A stretch of DNA of 64,000 nt from Streptomyces iakyrus (GCF_000717055.1 NZ_JNXI01000017.1:62001-126000), one strand, 5' to 3'. Shown: positions 17,057-24,620, counted from the first letter of the stretch. A program made the numbers and translations. Notes: generated from the letters alone by a model not told the origin.

Positions 17057-17821
17057 TCAGTGGAGCATCAGGTGAACGAGGGCGACGGTGCCGACCGAGA
17101 CGATCAGGGTGCGCAGGACGGCGGGGCTGAAGCGGCGGCCCGTTCGGGCTCCGATCAGGCCGCCGAGCGCTGAACCGGCGGCGATGAGCACGACGGCCGT
17201 CCAGTCGAAGGGAGCGAAGAACAGGAACAGCAGGGCGGCGACCGTGTTGACGACGGCCGCCAGCACGTTCTTCACGGCGTTGAGCCGCTGGAGTGTCTCG
17301 TCGAGCAGCATGCCCATCAGGGAGACGTAGATGATGCCCTGCGCGGCGGAGAAGTAGCCGCCGTAGACGCTGGCGAGCGTCAGTCCGGTGAAGAGCAGCG
17401 GGCCGCCGTCGCGGCGGACGCGACCGCCCGAGGCGCGACGGCGGCGTACCCGTTCGGCGATCCAGGGCTGGCAGGCGACCAGGACGAGGGCGAGGCCCAC
17501 CAGGACCGGCACGATCCGTTCGAACGCCGACGCGGGCAGGGTCAGCAGCAGCACGGCGCCCGCGAGGCCGCCCAGCACGGCACCGGCGCCGAGCAGGAGG
17601 ACGCGCCGACGCTGCCCGCGCAGTTCCTCGCGGTAGCCGAGGGCCGCGGTGATGGAACCGGGCACCAGGCCCAGCCCGTTCGACACCGTGGCGGTGACCG
17701 GGGGCAGGCCGGTGGCCAGCAGGACCGGGAAGGTGATCAGCGTTCCCGAGCCGACGACGGCGTTGACGGCCCCGGCACCCGTACCGGCGGCGAGCACGGC
17801 GGCCATCTCCCACGGCGTCAC
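17057..17821 (-). CDS. Sulfite exporter TauE/SafE family permease
   Basis: A 254-residue membrane protein with a GTG start at 17821. It has about seven or eight hydrophobic helices in two similar halves. The first begins AAVLAAGTGAGAVNAVVGSGTLITFPVLLATGLPP, the classic TauE/SafE glycine-rich start with the VVGSGTL turn. The second contains GSALGGLIGARTGRRFSPAVLR. The family exports sulfonates, sulfite or other small anions. No sulfur genes are adjacent, so the substrate is open. The gene is convergent with the stress cassette. Confidence 0.9.
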   Translation of the reverse strand: MTPWEMAAVLAAGTGAGAVNAVVGSGTLITFPVLLATGLPPVTATVSNGLGLVPGSITAALGYREELRGQRRRVLLLGAGAVLGGLAGAVLLLTLPASAFERIVPVLVGLALVLVACQPWIAERVRRRRASGGRVRRDGGPLLFTGLTLASVYGGYFSAAQGIIYVSLMGMLLDETLQRLNAVKNVLAAVVNTVAALLFLFFAPFDWTAVVLIAAGSALGGLIGARTGRRFSPAVLRTLIVSVGTVALVHLMLH

Positions 17822-17937
17822 GCCGCCGCTCCGCAGTGTGTGCCGTTTCCGCTGAGGTTCATGAGGTCACGCTAGAGGGTGGACGGTTCGGCGCCCGTCG
17901 AAGGGTGCCGGAGAAGCGGCTCGGCCCGAGGCGTACG

Positions 17938-17972
17938 ACGGCGGCGGGGTCCGGTGGGGATCCCGCCGCCGT
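17938..17972 (-). terminator. Hairpin terminator after the DUF1996 gene
   Basis: An 11-bp perfect stem, ACGGCGGCGGG (17938-17948) with CCCGCCGCCGT (17962-17972), and a 13-base loop. It lies 27 bases downstream of the DUF1996 stop codon on the minus strand. Confidence 0.65.
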
Positions 17973-17998
17973 TCACGGCTCACGTCCGGACGTGGCTG

Positions 17999-20104
17999 CT
18001 AGCCCCGCCGCACCCGGCGCAGGACGACGAAGCCCGCGATGACCAGCACGGCACCCGCCACGGCCGGCCAGAGCTGGGCGCCGGTGTCGGCCAGGCCGCC
18101 CTCGCCGACCGCCTGCGGCTCGGTCCGGGACGGGGCCGACGGGGTCGGGGCGGCGCTGGTCGCCTGGCCGACGGCCTGGGACTCGCCGAGGCCGTCCGCG
18201 TCGTCGCCGTCACCGTTCTTCGCACCGCCGCCCTGCTCGGCGGCATTGCCGCCGTCGGCGGAGGCGGTCGCCTTCACCTCCGGCTGGGCGCCACCGGGAG
18301 CCGTGGACGCGTCGCCGGGCTCCGGCTCGGGCTCCGGCTTCTGAGCCGGGGGCTTCGCGGCGTCACCCTTGCCGTCGTCGCCCTGGTCACCGGGCTTGCC
18401 GCCGCCGTTCCCGTTCTGCGGGGCGTCGGGCGTCTTGGTCGGCTCCTCCTGCGGGACCTCGGGCGCCTTGGTCGGCTCCTCCTGCGGAGCCTCGGGCGCC
18501 TTGGTCGGCTCCTCCTGCGGGGCCTCCGGCGACTTCGTGGGCTCCTGGGGCTCCTCGCCCGGTGCCGGGTCCTGGCCGCCCGCTCCGGCGCCGCACTTAC
18601 GGCCGTCGTTGATGCAGTCGACCATCTCCCCCATCAGATCCTCGTCGAAGATGTTGATGAAGTCACCGTGGTCCGTGCCCGGCTTGTGCAGCTGCTCCGG
18701 GAAGGAGTCCACCGCGAACAGCGGCGTCGTGCGGCCGCCGTCGCTCAGGCTCGGCGCGTCGATGTCGTAGACGATGCGCTGGACGAGCTGCGGGATGGGG
18801 CGGAATCCGGACGGGCAGTTCCCGGCGGCGTCCGCGAACGCCACGTGGGTACGGTGGTTGGCGCTGTCGATGTTGCGGCCGTCCCAGCAGCTCTGGAACT
18901 TGAAGGTGCGGACGACGTCGCTGCCCTGCGGGCACAGCGGGTACTTGTCCTTCAGCTGCCGGTCCTCGAAGCCGGTGCAGCTCCAGGAGGCGTTGGCGTT
19001 GGCCGGGCCGTTGACGAACGACTTGGCGTCGCCCGTGATGATGCGCAGCAGGCGCGGCATGGCCGTGACCTTCTCACGCGGGTTGCCGACGAACGTCAGC
19101 GTGACCTGCTTCGGCGTTGCGATCTCGCCGGCGTTGCCCTCGATGCCGCCGCCGGGCTTGTTGGCGTCCTGCTCCTGGGTGCCGTTCTGCAGACGGACGA
19201 CGGGCCAGTAGTAGGACGACTTGTCGCCCTGGTCGTCGCAGCTGGTCTCCGCGTTCGCGAGGTCCTCGTCGCTGGCGAAGGCGTTGTTGGCCTGGTTGCC
19301 GACGTAGTCGTGGAAGTGGTGGGCGCCGTTGGTGACACCCGGGGCGGCGATGATGTTGTCCGAGTTGAACAGGCCGTTCTCATTCACGCCGCAACTGGTG
19401 GCGAAAGTGCCGCGGGACGCGTCGCCCTGCGGGCGGGGGTTGTTCACGTTGGGCTGGACGCTCTTGATGTCCGCGAAGTCGGCGGCGACGGGGCCGTTGC
19501 CCGCCTGTCCGCCGTTGGCGCCCTGACCCTGGCCGTTCCCCTGTCCCTGGCCGGCCTGGCCCTGCTCCTGGCCGGGCTGCTCGCCGGCGTCGCCGTCCTG
19601 GCCTTCGCCCTGCGCGGGAGCCTGGTTGCCGTCCTGCACCGTGCAGGCGGCGAGGGCCTCCAGCCCTTCGGGGCGGTCCCCGACGCGGTCGATGGCGATC
19701 GCGATGCGTTCGAGGGTCGCGCCCCGCTTCTCCTTCAGCGGATTCACGATCGCGTTGTCGGCGAAGCCGGGGTCCTGCTGCATCTGCTGTGCCGATGCGC
19801 TCAGCTGCTGATACGCCTTGGCGATCTGTTCGTCCAGGAGGGCGAGTTCCTTGTCGACCTCCCCCCGCGCCTGCTCGGGGACCGAGGTCAGTTTGCTGCC
19901 GACGTCCGGGCAGTCGATCGTGGCGCCCGCGGTCCGGACCCCCGTACCGGACCGCGTCGCGGCGGAGTCACCGCCCGAACCGCCGTCCGTGGCCGAGGCG
20001 TAGACGTTCGCGGCCATCAGGCCGCCTCCGCCCAGGATCAGTGCGAATGCGGCGAAGGTCGCGCGTCGTGGGCCGGTAGGGCGTCTTCGCGTGTTGCGTC
20101 CCAA
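17999..20104 (-). CDS. Cell-wall-anchored DUF1996 protein
   Basis: A 701-residue exported protein. An N-terminal signal (ATFAAFALILGGGGLMAANVYA) is followed by a helical region and a Gly/Gln-rich spacer (AQGEGQDGDAGEQPGQEQGQ). The DUF1996 domain (about 220-490) has HFHDYVGN, SCDDQGDKSSYYWPV, SCWDGRNIDSANHRTHVAF and a closing LPQ/DHGDFINIFDED stretch. Three to four copies of an EAPQEEPTKAP repeat form a stalk. The C-terminus is LADTG (671-675), a hydrophobic helix and RRVRRG, a class E-type sortase signal (LAxTG). DUF1996 proteins are secreted and sometimes linked to polysaccharide degradation; activity is unproven. No sortase is encoded in the window. The start codon is a non-ATG or ATG beginning MGRNTRRR at 20104. 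Confidence 0.85.
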   Translation of the reverse strand: MGRNTRRRPTGPRRATFAAFALILGGGGLMAANVYASATDGGSGGDSAATRSGTGVRTAGATIDCPDVGSKLTSVPEQARGEVDKELALLDEQIAKAYQQLSASAQQMQQDPGFADNAIVNPLKEKRGATLERIAIAIDRVGDRPEGLEALAACTVQDGNQAPAQGEGQDGDAGEQPGQEQGQAGQGQGNGQGQGANGGQAGNGPVAADFADIKSVQPNVNNPRPQGDASRGTFATSCGVNENGLFNSDNIIAAPGVTNGAHHFHDYVGNQANNAFASDEDLANAETSCDDQGDKSSYYWPVVRLQNGTQEQDANKPGGGIEGNAGEIATPKQVTLTFVGNPREKVTAMPRLLRIITGDAKSFVNGPANANASWSCTGFEDRQLKDKYPLCPQGSDVVRTFKFQSCWDGRNIDSANHRTHVAFADAAGNCPSGFRPIPQLVQRIVYDIDAPSLSDGGRTTPLFAVDSFPEQLHKPGTDHGDFINIFDEDLMGEMVDCINDGRKCGAGAGGQDPAPGEEPQEPTKSPEAPQEEPTKAPEAPQEEPTKAPEVPQEEPTKTPDAPQNGNGGGKPGDQGDDGKGDAAKPPAQKPEPEPEPGDASTAPGGAQPEVKATASADGGNAAEQGGGAKNGDGDDADGLGESQAVGQATSAAPTPSAPSRTEPQAVGEGGLADTGAQLWPAVAGAVLVIAGFVVLRRVRRG

Positions 20105-20189
20105 GGGTGCTCTCCTGCGCTTGTGGCGTGCCGGGCATGAAAATCCCCTCGCCCCATACGTACGGGAGCGGCGGGGTGTTCACCCCCGT

Positions 20190-20201
20190 CGAAAATTTTC
20201 G
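20190..20201. promoter_or_regulatory. AT-centred palindrome upstream of the DUF1996 gene
   Basis: CGAAAATTTTCG is a perfect 12-bp palindrome, 86 bases upstream of the DUF1996 start. Next to it, at 20173-20186, is a second palindrome GGGGTG-TT-CACCCC containing one GTTCACC heptamer. Such AT-rich symmetry is rare in this sequence and may mark regulator binding. No regulator can be named. Confidence 0.4.
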
Positions 20202-20233
20202 GAGAACTCTCATGAAGCGCGGGACGGCCCGGG

Positions 20234-20260
20234 CCCCGCCGGACGGCCCGTCCGGCGGGG
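20234..20260. terminator. Hairpin terminator after the LPMO gene
   Basis: Perfect 13-bp stem, 20234-20246 with 20248-20260 (CCCCGCCGGACGG and its complement), with a nearly closed loop. It lies 10 bases downstream of the minus-strand LPMO stop codon. Confidence 0.75.
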
Positions 20261-20269
20261 ATGCGCAGG

Positions 20270-20965
20270 TCAGCGGAAGTTCACGTCACTGCACAGGAAG
20301 TAGGTCTGGTCCATGTGCGAGGCCTGCCAGATCGTGTACACGATGTGCCGGCCGCTCAGCCCCGAAGTGCTCACCGGGATCTCGTAGTTCTGGCTGGGCG
20401 CGTACCTGCCGGTGCGCTTGACGAGCTGGAGGTCGTTCCACGTCAGCGGCCGGGTGGTGGGGTCGAAGCCCTGCCGCGTCACGTACACCAGGAAGTAGTC
20501 GGCGCCGTGGCTGGCCTGGTCGTACAGCTTCACCGTGAAGTTGCCGGTGATGTCCGTCGTCTTCCAGGCGCCGACCGCGTCCAGGGAGTTGTACCGGCCG
20601 CCCTCGGTCCGGCCGCCGCTGCACAGCTGGCCGTTGGGGACGACGGCCTGGAAGTTGCCGCCGGAGCCGTTGCGGTACAGACCGTTCCAGTTCCACATGG
20701 CGTTGGGGTCGGCCCGCCACGCCTGCCAGCACATGGGGTCCTGCTGGGCCATCGCGGGGTTCAGGTGATCGTTCCCCCAGCGCAGCCAGCAGCCGTAGTT
20801 GCGGGAGGCCGGGTCGACGACGGAGCCGTGGGCGACGGCCGTGCCGCTCCACGGGAACAGGCCGAGCAGCGCGGCGACGAGCACGCTCAGGGCGAGCGTC
20901 AGGCGGGACCTGAGCCTGGGGAGGCGCACTACACCGCGCGGTGCATCATGATCATGACAATTCAT
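20270..20965 (-). CDS. Secreted lytic polysaccharide monooxygenase, AA10 family
   Basis: A 231-residue copper enzyme. Start taken at MNCHDHD (20965) because it opens a signal peptide; the longer frame upstream runs through the operator. Cleavage after AVA exposes His46 as the N-terminal copper ligand (HGSVVDPASRNYGCW). His153 in ASHGADYF is the second ligand, and the axial Phe lies in the terminal DVNFR. The motif LRWGNDHLNPAMAQQDPMCWQAW and the overall sequence resemble cellulose-active AA10 enzymes. There is no carbohydrate-binding module, so it is the short single-domain form. It oxidatively cleaves crystalline polysaccharide. A perfect CebR box upstream points to cello-oligosaccharide control. 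Confidence 0.93.
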   Translation of the reverse strand: MNCHDHDAPRGVVRLPRLRSRLTLALSVLVAALLGLFPWSGTAVAHGSVVDPASRNYGCWLRWGNDHLNPAMAQQDPMCWQAWRADPNAMWNWNGLYRNGSGGNFQAVVPNGQLCSGGRTEGGRYNSLDAVGAWKTTDITGNFTVKLYDQASHGADYFLVYVTRQGFDPTTRPLTWNDLQLVKRTGRYAPSQNYEIPVSTSGLSGRHIVYTIWQASHMDQTYFLCSDVNFR

Positions 20966-20975
20966 GATCTCTCTC

Positions 20976-21047
20976 TTTCGCTGTGGGGGCTGTGGGGGTT
21001 GTCGTGCGTTCAATCGTTCATACTTTTCGATCATGTTTCGCTGTGGG
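20976..21047. repeat. Direct repeat TTTCGCTGTGGG, 60 bases apart
   Basis: The 12-mer TTTCGCTGTGGG occurs at 20976-20987 and 21036-21047. The second copy runs into the CebR box; the first lies just before the LPMO ribosome binding region. A third CTGTGGG is at 20990. The repeats may provide extra regulator contacts or may have arisen by local duplication. Confidence 0.5.
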
Positions 21048-21057
21048 AGCGCTCCCA
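21044..21057. promoter_or_regulatory. CebR operator (perfect 14-bp palindrome)
   Basis: TGGGAGCGCTCCCA, 78 bases upstream of the LPMO start, is identical to the consensus bound by CebR, the LacI-family cellobiose/cellotriose sensor of Streptomyces. An overlapping 9-bp inverted repeat (CTGTGGGAG 21041-21049, CTCCCACAG 21059-21067) surrounds it. Confidence 0.85.
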
Positions 21058-21121
21058 TCTCCCACAGGTTGCACCCGATGACACGAGTCGGCAATGCGCG
21101 ATTGCGCCACTTCCGTATCGG

Positions 21122-21760
21122 TCAGAGCCGGTCCGGCTTCGTGGTGCGGCCGAGGTAGGTGGCCGCACCCGGCTCGGACACCTCGATCTCCTCGAAGCCC
21201 AGCCGGGCGTAGAAGGCCCGGGCCCGGGTGTTCGCGGTCGCCATGGCCAGGTGCACGGCCGGCACTCCCCTGTCCTGAAGGGCCTGGAGAAGCGTCCGCA
21301 TCAGCCGGCGCCCGTAGCCGCGGCGCTGCCAGTCGGGCAGCAGGTCGATGTGCAGGTGCGCGGGATAGGCGGCCAGTTCGGGCAGCACCATCCGTTCGGG
21401 GTCGTGCAACAGGCCCGCTATCACCTCGTCCGGCGTGCGCGGCGGCCGGGATGGTTCCGGGTAGCGGTCGGCGACCAGGGGGAGCCACGTGGCGCGGAAG
21501 GCTTCTGCGAAGCGCGCGGTGTCGGCCGCGCCGAGGATGTAACCGCCCGCCTGTCCCCGCCCGTCGTCCAGCACGAAGGCCAGTTCCGGCTCCAGACGGA
21601 CGTACGGCGCCGCGAAGGTCGCCGGGAAGATGCCCGGGTCCGCGTAGTGGGGGCGGCTGTCCTCGCCGTGATGGGCGGTGCGGATGCAGATGTCGTCGAG
21701 GGCCTCGCGGTCCTCGGGGCGGTACGGGCGGATGGTGGGTGACGTGGTCATGGCGGCCAT
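21122..21760 (-). CDS. GNAT-family N-acetyltransferase
   Basis: A 212-residue soluble protein starting MAAMTTSPTIRPYRPEDREALDDICIRTAHHG; the second Met (21751) is an alternative start. The GNAT core is clear: RPYRPEDREAL at the first strand, AHLHIDLLPDWQRRGYGRRLMRTLLQAL as the acetyl-CoA-binding Q/RxxGxG/A loop (RRGYGR), and MATANTRARAFYARLGFEE as the last helix-strand. Residues 35-125 form an insert found in relatives associated with glycoside hydrolases. The acceptor is unknown. A CebR-like box ends 11 bases before the start, suggesting that it belongs to the cellulose-response regulon with the neighbouring LPMO. Confidence 0.85.
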   Translation of the reverse strand: MAAMTTSPTIRPYRPEDREALDDICIRTAHHGEDSRPHYADPGIFPATFAAPYVRLEPELAFVLDDGRGQAGGYILGAADTARFAEAFRATWLPLVADRYPEPSRPPRTPDEVIAGLLHDPERMVLPELAAYPAHLHIDLLPDWQRRGYGRRLMRTLLQALQDRGVPAVHLAMATANTRARAFYARLGFEEIEVSEPGAATYLGRTTKPDRL

Positions 21761-21771
21761 CGTGCACGCAG

Positions 21772-21785
21772 TGGGAGCGCTCCCT
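21772..21785. promoter_or_regulatory. Second CebR-like box (13 of 14 matches)
   Basis: TGGGAGCGCTCCCT differs from the consensus only in the last base. It lies 11 bases upstream of the GNAT start (minus strand) and 67 bases upstream of the YihY start (plus strand), so it may control either gene. Confidence 0.65.
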
Positions 21786-21852
21786 CAACTTCATCGAGCC
21801 CCAGCTCGCACCAGCGCGGCTTAAGGGCCCCGCCTGGGGTTACCCGGCTCAC

Positions 21853-23052
21853 ATGGTGAAGCTGCATATTCCGGGACGAAAAGAACGGCACGAGACCGAG
21901 GCACCGCCTCCGGAGAGCCAGCGCCCGGGGTTCGAGGCGGAACGCCGGGAATCTCACGAGCCGGAACGGCGGGGAACTGCCGATGCGGACCGCTGGGGGA
22001 CCTCGGAGGCGGAACGCCGAGAGGACACCGGGGCGGAGGGCCGGGAAGAACCCGCGGCCGCTGCCGACGAGCCCGGGCCGGACCCCGAGGTGGAGCGTGC
22101 GGCGCCGGACACCCCTGCCGGCCTCCCCCGGAAGTCCTGGGTCGCGGTGCTGAAGGGCAGCGTGCGGGAGTTCAAGGACGACGAGCTGACCGACCGGGCG
22201 GCCGCGCTGACGTACTACGGCGTGCTGGCCCTGTTCCCCGCACTGCTGGTGCTGGTGTCGATGCTGGGCCTCACCGGCAGGTCGACCACGGACAAGGTGA
22301 CCGAGAACGTCCGCGAACTCGTGCCCGGCTCGGCGGGCGACATCATCACCCGGGCCGTGGACCAGTTGCAGGGCAACGCCGGCATCGGCTCGCTGATGGC
22401 GATCGTCGGTCTGGTCCTGGCACTGTGGTCGGCTTCCGGCTACGTGGGCGCATTCATCCGCTCGGCCAACGCCGTCTACGACATGCCCGAGGGCCGGCCG
22501 GTGTGGAAGCTGCTGCCGATGCGGGTGGGCGTGACGGTCGTGCTGCTGGTGCTGGCCGTCATCAGTTCGCTGATCGTGGTGTTCTCGGGCGGACTGGCCC
22601 AGCAGGCCGGAGACGCACTGGGCATCGGCGACACCGCGCTGACGGTGTGGTCGATCGCCAAGTGGCCGGTCCTGGTGCTGCTGGTCGTGCTCATGATCGC
22701 GATCCTGTACTGGGCGGCGCCGAACGCCAAGGTGAAGGGGTTCCGCTGGATCACTCCGGGCAGTTTCCTGGCCCTGCTGATCTGGATGGTCGCCTCCGCC
22801 GGCTTCGCGGTCTACGTGGCCAACTTCGCCTCGTACAACAAGACCTACGGCACCATGGCCGGTGTCATCGTCTTCCTGGTGTGGCTGTGGATCACCAACC
22901 TGGCGATCCTGCTGGGGCTGGAGTTCGACGCGGAGACGGTCCGCCAGCGGGCCATCGCCGGGGGGCATCCGCCCGAGGAGGAGCCGTACACCCAGCCCCG
23001 TGACACCCGGGCGTGGGACGAGGAGGACCGGCGCCGGCTCGAACAGACCTGA
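21853..23052 (+). CDS. YihY/BrkB-family inner-membrane protein
   Basis: A 399-residue protein starting MVKLHIPGRKERHE. A long charged N-terminal extension (about 1-95) contains imperfect EAERRE/EPERRGT repeats and is probably cytoplasmic. The membrane part (about 105-365) has six hydrophobic helices with the YihY signature: DDELTDRAAALTYYGVLALFPALL, LWSASGYVGAFIRSANAVYDMPEGRP, YKTYGTMAGVIVFLVWLWITNLAILLGLEFD-type ending. The family is common; its transport role is unproven. The C-terminus is acidic and Arg-rich. The genomic context with DUF3618 and holin-like genes is typical for stress-membrane regions. Confidence 0.9.
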   Translation: MVKLHIPGRKERHETEAPPPESQRPGFEAERRESHEPERRGTADADRWGTSEAERREDTGAEGREEPAAAADEPGPDPEVERAAPDTPAGLPRKSWVAVLKGSVREFKDDELTDRAAALTYYGVLALFPALLVLVSMLGLTGRSTTDKVTENVRELVPGSAGDIITRAVDQLQGNAGIGSLMAIVGLVLALWSASGYVGAFIRSANAVYDMPEGRPVWKLLPMRVGVTVVLLVLAVISSLIVVFSGGLAQQAGDALGIGDTALTVWSIAKWPVLVLLVVLMIAILYWAAPNAKVKGFRWITPGSFLALLIWMVASAGFAVYVANFASYNKTYGTMAGVIVFLVWLWITNLAILLGLEFDAETVRQRAIAGGHPPEEEPYTQPRDTRAWDEEDRRRLEQT

Positions 23053-23066
23053 CCCGTCCCGCCGGT

Positions 23067-23519
23067 TCAGCCCGAGAGCCCGGCGGCGACCGTCGCACCC
23101 AGTTCCCAGCACCGTTCGAGGTCGCCCTTGTCCGGCTCACCGGTCACGGTCACGGCCTCGGCAGTGCGACGCCAGCCGAGGCCGGTCGTGACCGACTCGA
23201 TCCCGCGCACCGCTCCGGTGACGTCGTTGCCGCCGTGCACCCAGTAGCCGAAGGGGCGGCCGCGGGTGGCGTCCAGGCACGGGTAGTAGACCTGGTCGAA
23301 GAAGTGCTTGAGGGCTCCGGACATGTAGCCGAGGTTCGCGGGAGTGCCGAGGAGGAAGCCGTCGGCGGCGAGGACGTCGGAAGCGGTGGCGGACAGCGCG
23401 GGAACGCGGACGACCCGGACGTCCTCGATCTCGGGGTCGGTCGCCCCGGAGAGGACGGCTTCGAACATCGCCTGGCAGTGCGGCGAGGGCGTGTGATGGA
23501 CGATCAGCAAGGTGGCCAC
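23067..23519 (-). CDS. Flavodoxin-like NAD(P)H-dependent oxidoreductase
   Basis: A 150-residue protein with a GTG start at 23519 (VATLLIVHHTPSPHCQ). The N-terminal strand and loop LLIVHHTPSPHCQ form the FMN phosphate-binding site. GFLLGTPANLGYMSGALKHFFDQVYYPC (about 57-84) is the classical flavodoxin/NQO-type loop (GTPANLGYMSG). A C-terminal Gly-rich turn (VHGGNDVTGAVRGIESV) contacts the flavin. It probably reduces quinones or other small molecules, but the substrate is not evident. It converges on the YihY gene with a 14-base gap. Confidence 0.85.
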   Translation of the reverse strand: MATLLIVHHTPSPHCQAMFEAVLSGATDPEIEDVRVVRVPALSATASDVLAADGFLLGTPANLGYMSGALKHFFDQVYYPCLDATRGRPFGYWVHGGNDVTGAVRGIESVTTGLGWRRTAEAVTVTGEPDKGDLERCWELGATVAAGLSG

Positions 23520-23540
23520 GGCACCTGACCTTGCCGTGCG

Positions 23541-23572
23541 GGCCCCCGCCACCGCAAGCGGTGACGGGGGCC
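23541..23572 (-). terminator. Hairpin terminator after the DUF3618 gene
   Basis: A 15-bp stem with one mismatch (23541-23555 with 23558-23572) and a 2-base loop. It lies 28 bases downstream of the minus-strand DUF3618 stop and 22 bases upstream of the flavodoxin start. Confidence 0.65.
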
Positions 23573-23599
23573 GGGTGTCGCGTGCGCGGTCGCTGTGGC

Positions 23600-24031
23600 T
23601 CAGCGCTTGCCGCGACGACGGATCAGCAGGAAGGCCACGAGCGCGGCACCGGCGCCCGCCAGCAGTGCGGCCCGGTGGTCGCGCACCTGCTGCGGGGCCT
23701 TGTCCTGCCAGACCTGCTCGGCCTGGGCGGCCTTCTCCTTCGCGCCCTGAGCGGCGGCGGCGCCCTTCTGCTTCACCGGCTCGGGCAGCTTCTCCTCCAC
23801 GGTGTGGGCCAGGTGCGCGGCCTTGGCCCTGGCCTGCCCGCCCCATTCCTCGGCCTTGACGCCGGCCTGTTCCCTGACCACGGCGGCCTTCTCACGGGCA
23901 CGGGTCTTGACGTCGGCCCGGTCCGCCAGTGCCTGCACGGTGTCGCCGAGTTCGTGGCGGGTCTGCTCGACCTGCTCGCGCAGCTCCTCCTGGCTGCGGG
24001 CGGTCGGCTCGTCGTGCGGAGGCTGGGTCAT
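23600..24031 (-). CDS. DUF3618-domain protein, second copy
   Basis: A 143-residue protein; ATG at 24031 overlapping the upstream stop as ATGA. DUF3618 signature at about 14-38 (ELREQVEQTRHELGDTVQALADRAD), then Lys/Ala/Glu-rich amphipathic helices (KTRAREKAAVVREQAGVKAEEWG, KGAAAAQGAKEKAAQAEQVWQ), then a C-terminal membrane helix (AALLAGAGAALVAFLLI) and RRRGKR tail. In contrast to the copy at 15440-16144, the membrane segment is at the very end, so it is tail-anchored. It is translationally coupled to the holin-like gene. Confidence 0.85.
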   Translation of the reverse strand: MTQPPHDEPTARSQEELREQVEQTRHELGDTVQALADRADVKTRAREKAAVVREQAGVKAEEWGGQARAKAAHLAHTVEEKLPEPVKQKGAAAAQGAKEKAAQAEQVWQDKAPQQVRDHRAALLAGAGAALVAFLLIRRRGKR

Positions 24032-24471
24032 CGCTGTGCACTCTCCTTGATCTCGGCCACGTCGGCCTTCACGTTGTCGATGGTCTGCTGCGGGGCGGGC
24101 GGGGTGGCGCTGCGCACCTGCTTGCGGCCGGCCAGCGCCGTCAGGCCCGTGGCCACGGCCAGCACGCCCGTGACGATCAGCGCCGCCGCCCATACCGGCA
24201 GCGGCACGGCCAGGGCGGCGATCACCGTGGCGACCAGGGCCTGCAGGGTGACGAAGCCGAGGACGCCGGCGCCGCCGAACAGGCCGCCGCCCTTCCCGAA
24301 GCGCTTGCCCTTCTCGGTCATCTCCGCCCGGGCGAGGCGCATCTCGCCGCGCACCAGGTCGGTCAGTTGCTCGGTGGCCCGCTGCACCAGCTCGCCCACC
24401 GGCTCGTCTCCGGCCGCCGGCGCGCTCCCCGTGCGGGGAGCGGCGGAGGCCGTGCGGTGCGTGTCCGTCAT
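24028..24471 (-). CDS. Phage holin-like membrane protein, second copy
   Basis: A 147-residue protein; start at MTDTHRTAS (24471) because GGGAGGTGATC lies just upstream. An amphipathic N-terminal region (GELVQRATEQLTDLVRGEMRLARAEMTEKGKRFGKGG) precedes two membrane helices (about 66-88 and 95-115) and a short tail ending in IDNVKADVAEIKES. This is the same DUF1469-type layout as the protein at 15030-15464. A possible sigma-B-like promoter lies 34-60 bases upstream. Its stop overlaps the DUF3618 start by four bases. Confidence 0.85.
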   Translation of the reverse strand: MTDTHRTASAAPRTGSAPAAGDEPVGELVQRATEQLTDLVRGEMRLARAEMTEKGKRFGKGGGLFGGAGVLGFVTLQALVATVIAALAVPLPVWAAALIVTGVLAVATGLTALAGRKQVRSATPPAPQQTIDNVKADVAEIKESAQR

Positions 24472-24504
24472 GGCGATCACCTCCCGGTCCGTGGTGCGGG
24501 CCGA

Positions 24505-24531
24505 GTACCCCCGCAAAGGCGGAAAGGACAC
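24505..24531 (-). promoter_or_regulatory. Possible sigma-B-like promoter for the holin/DUF3618 operon
   Basis: On the minus strand GGGTAC (24505-24510) is preceded by GTGT (24528-24531) with a 17-base spacer, one base beyond the usual GNNT-N14-16-GGGTAC range. It would start transcription about 26 bases before the ATG. Confidence 0.4.
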
Positions 24532-24620
24532 CTGGTCGGACAACTTGTGATGACGATGAGTGAGCCGCGCGGGATCTGGTACCCGTCCGCCGCTCAGAGA
24601 CGAGAAAGGGAGGTATCGCC

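Noticed and set aside
17879..20140. 753-residue plus-strand open frame opposite the DUF1996 gene
   Set aside because: Low-complexity Leu/Arg/Gly sequence without motifs; the minus-strand gene has signal peptide, DUF1996 motifs and sortase signal.
15030..24471. Prophage remnant suggested by two holin-like genes
   Set aside because: The proteins are of the actinobacterial DUF1469 type, next to DUF3618 genes, and there are no lysis, capsid, tail, integrase or attachment sequences.
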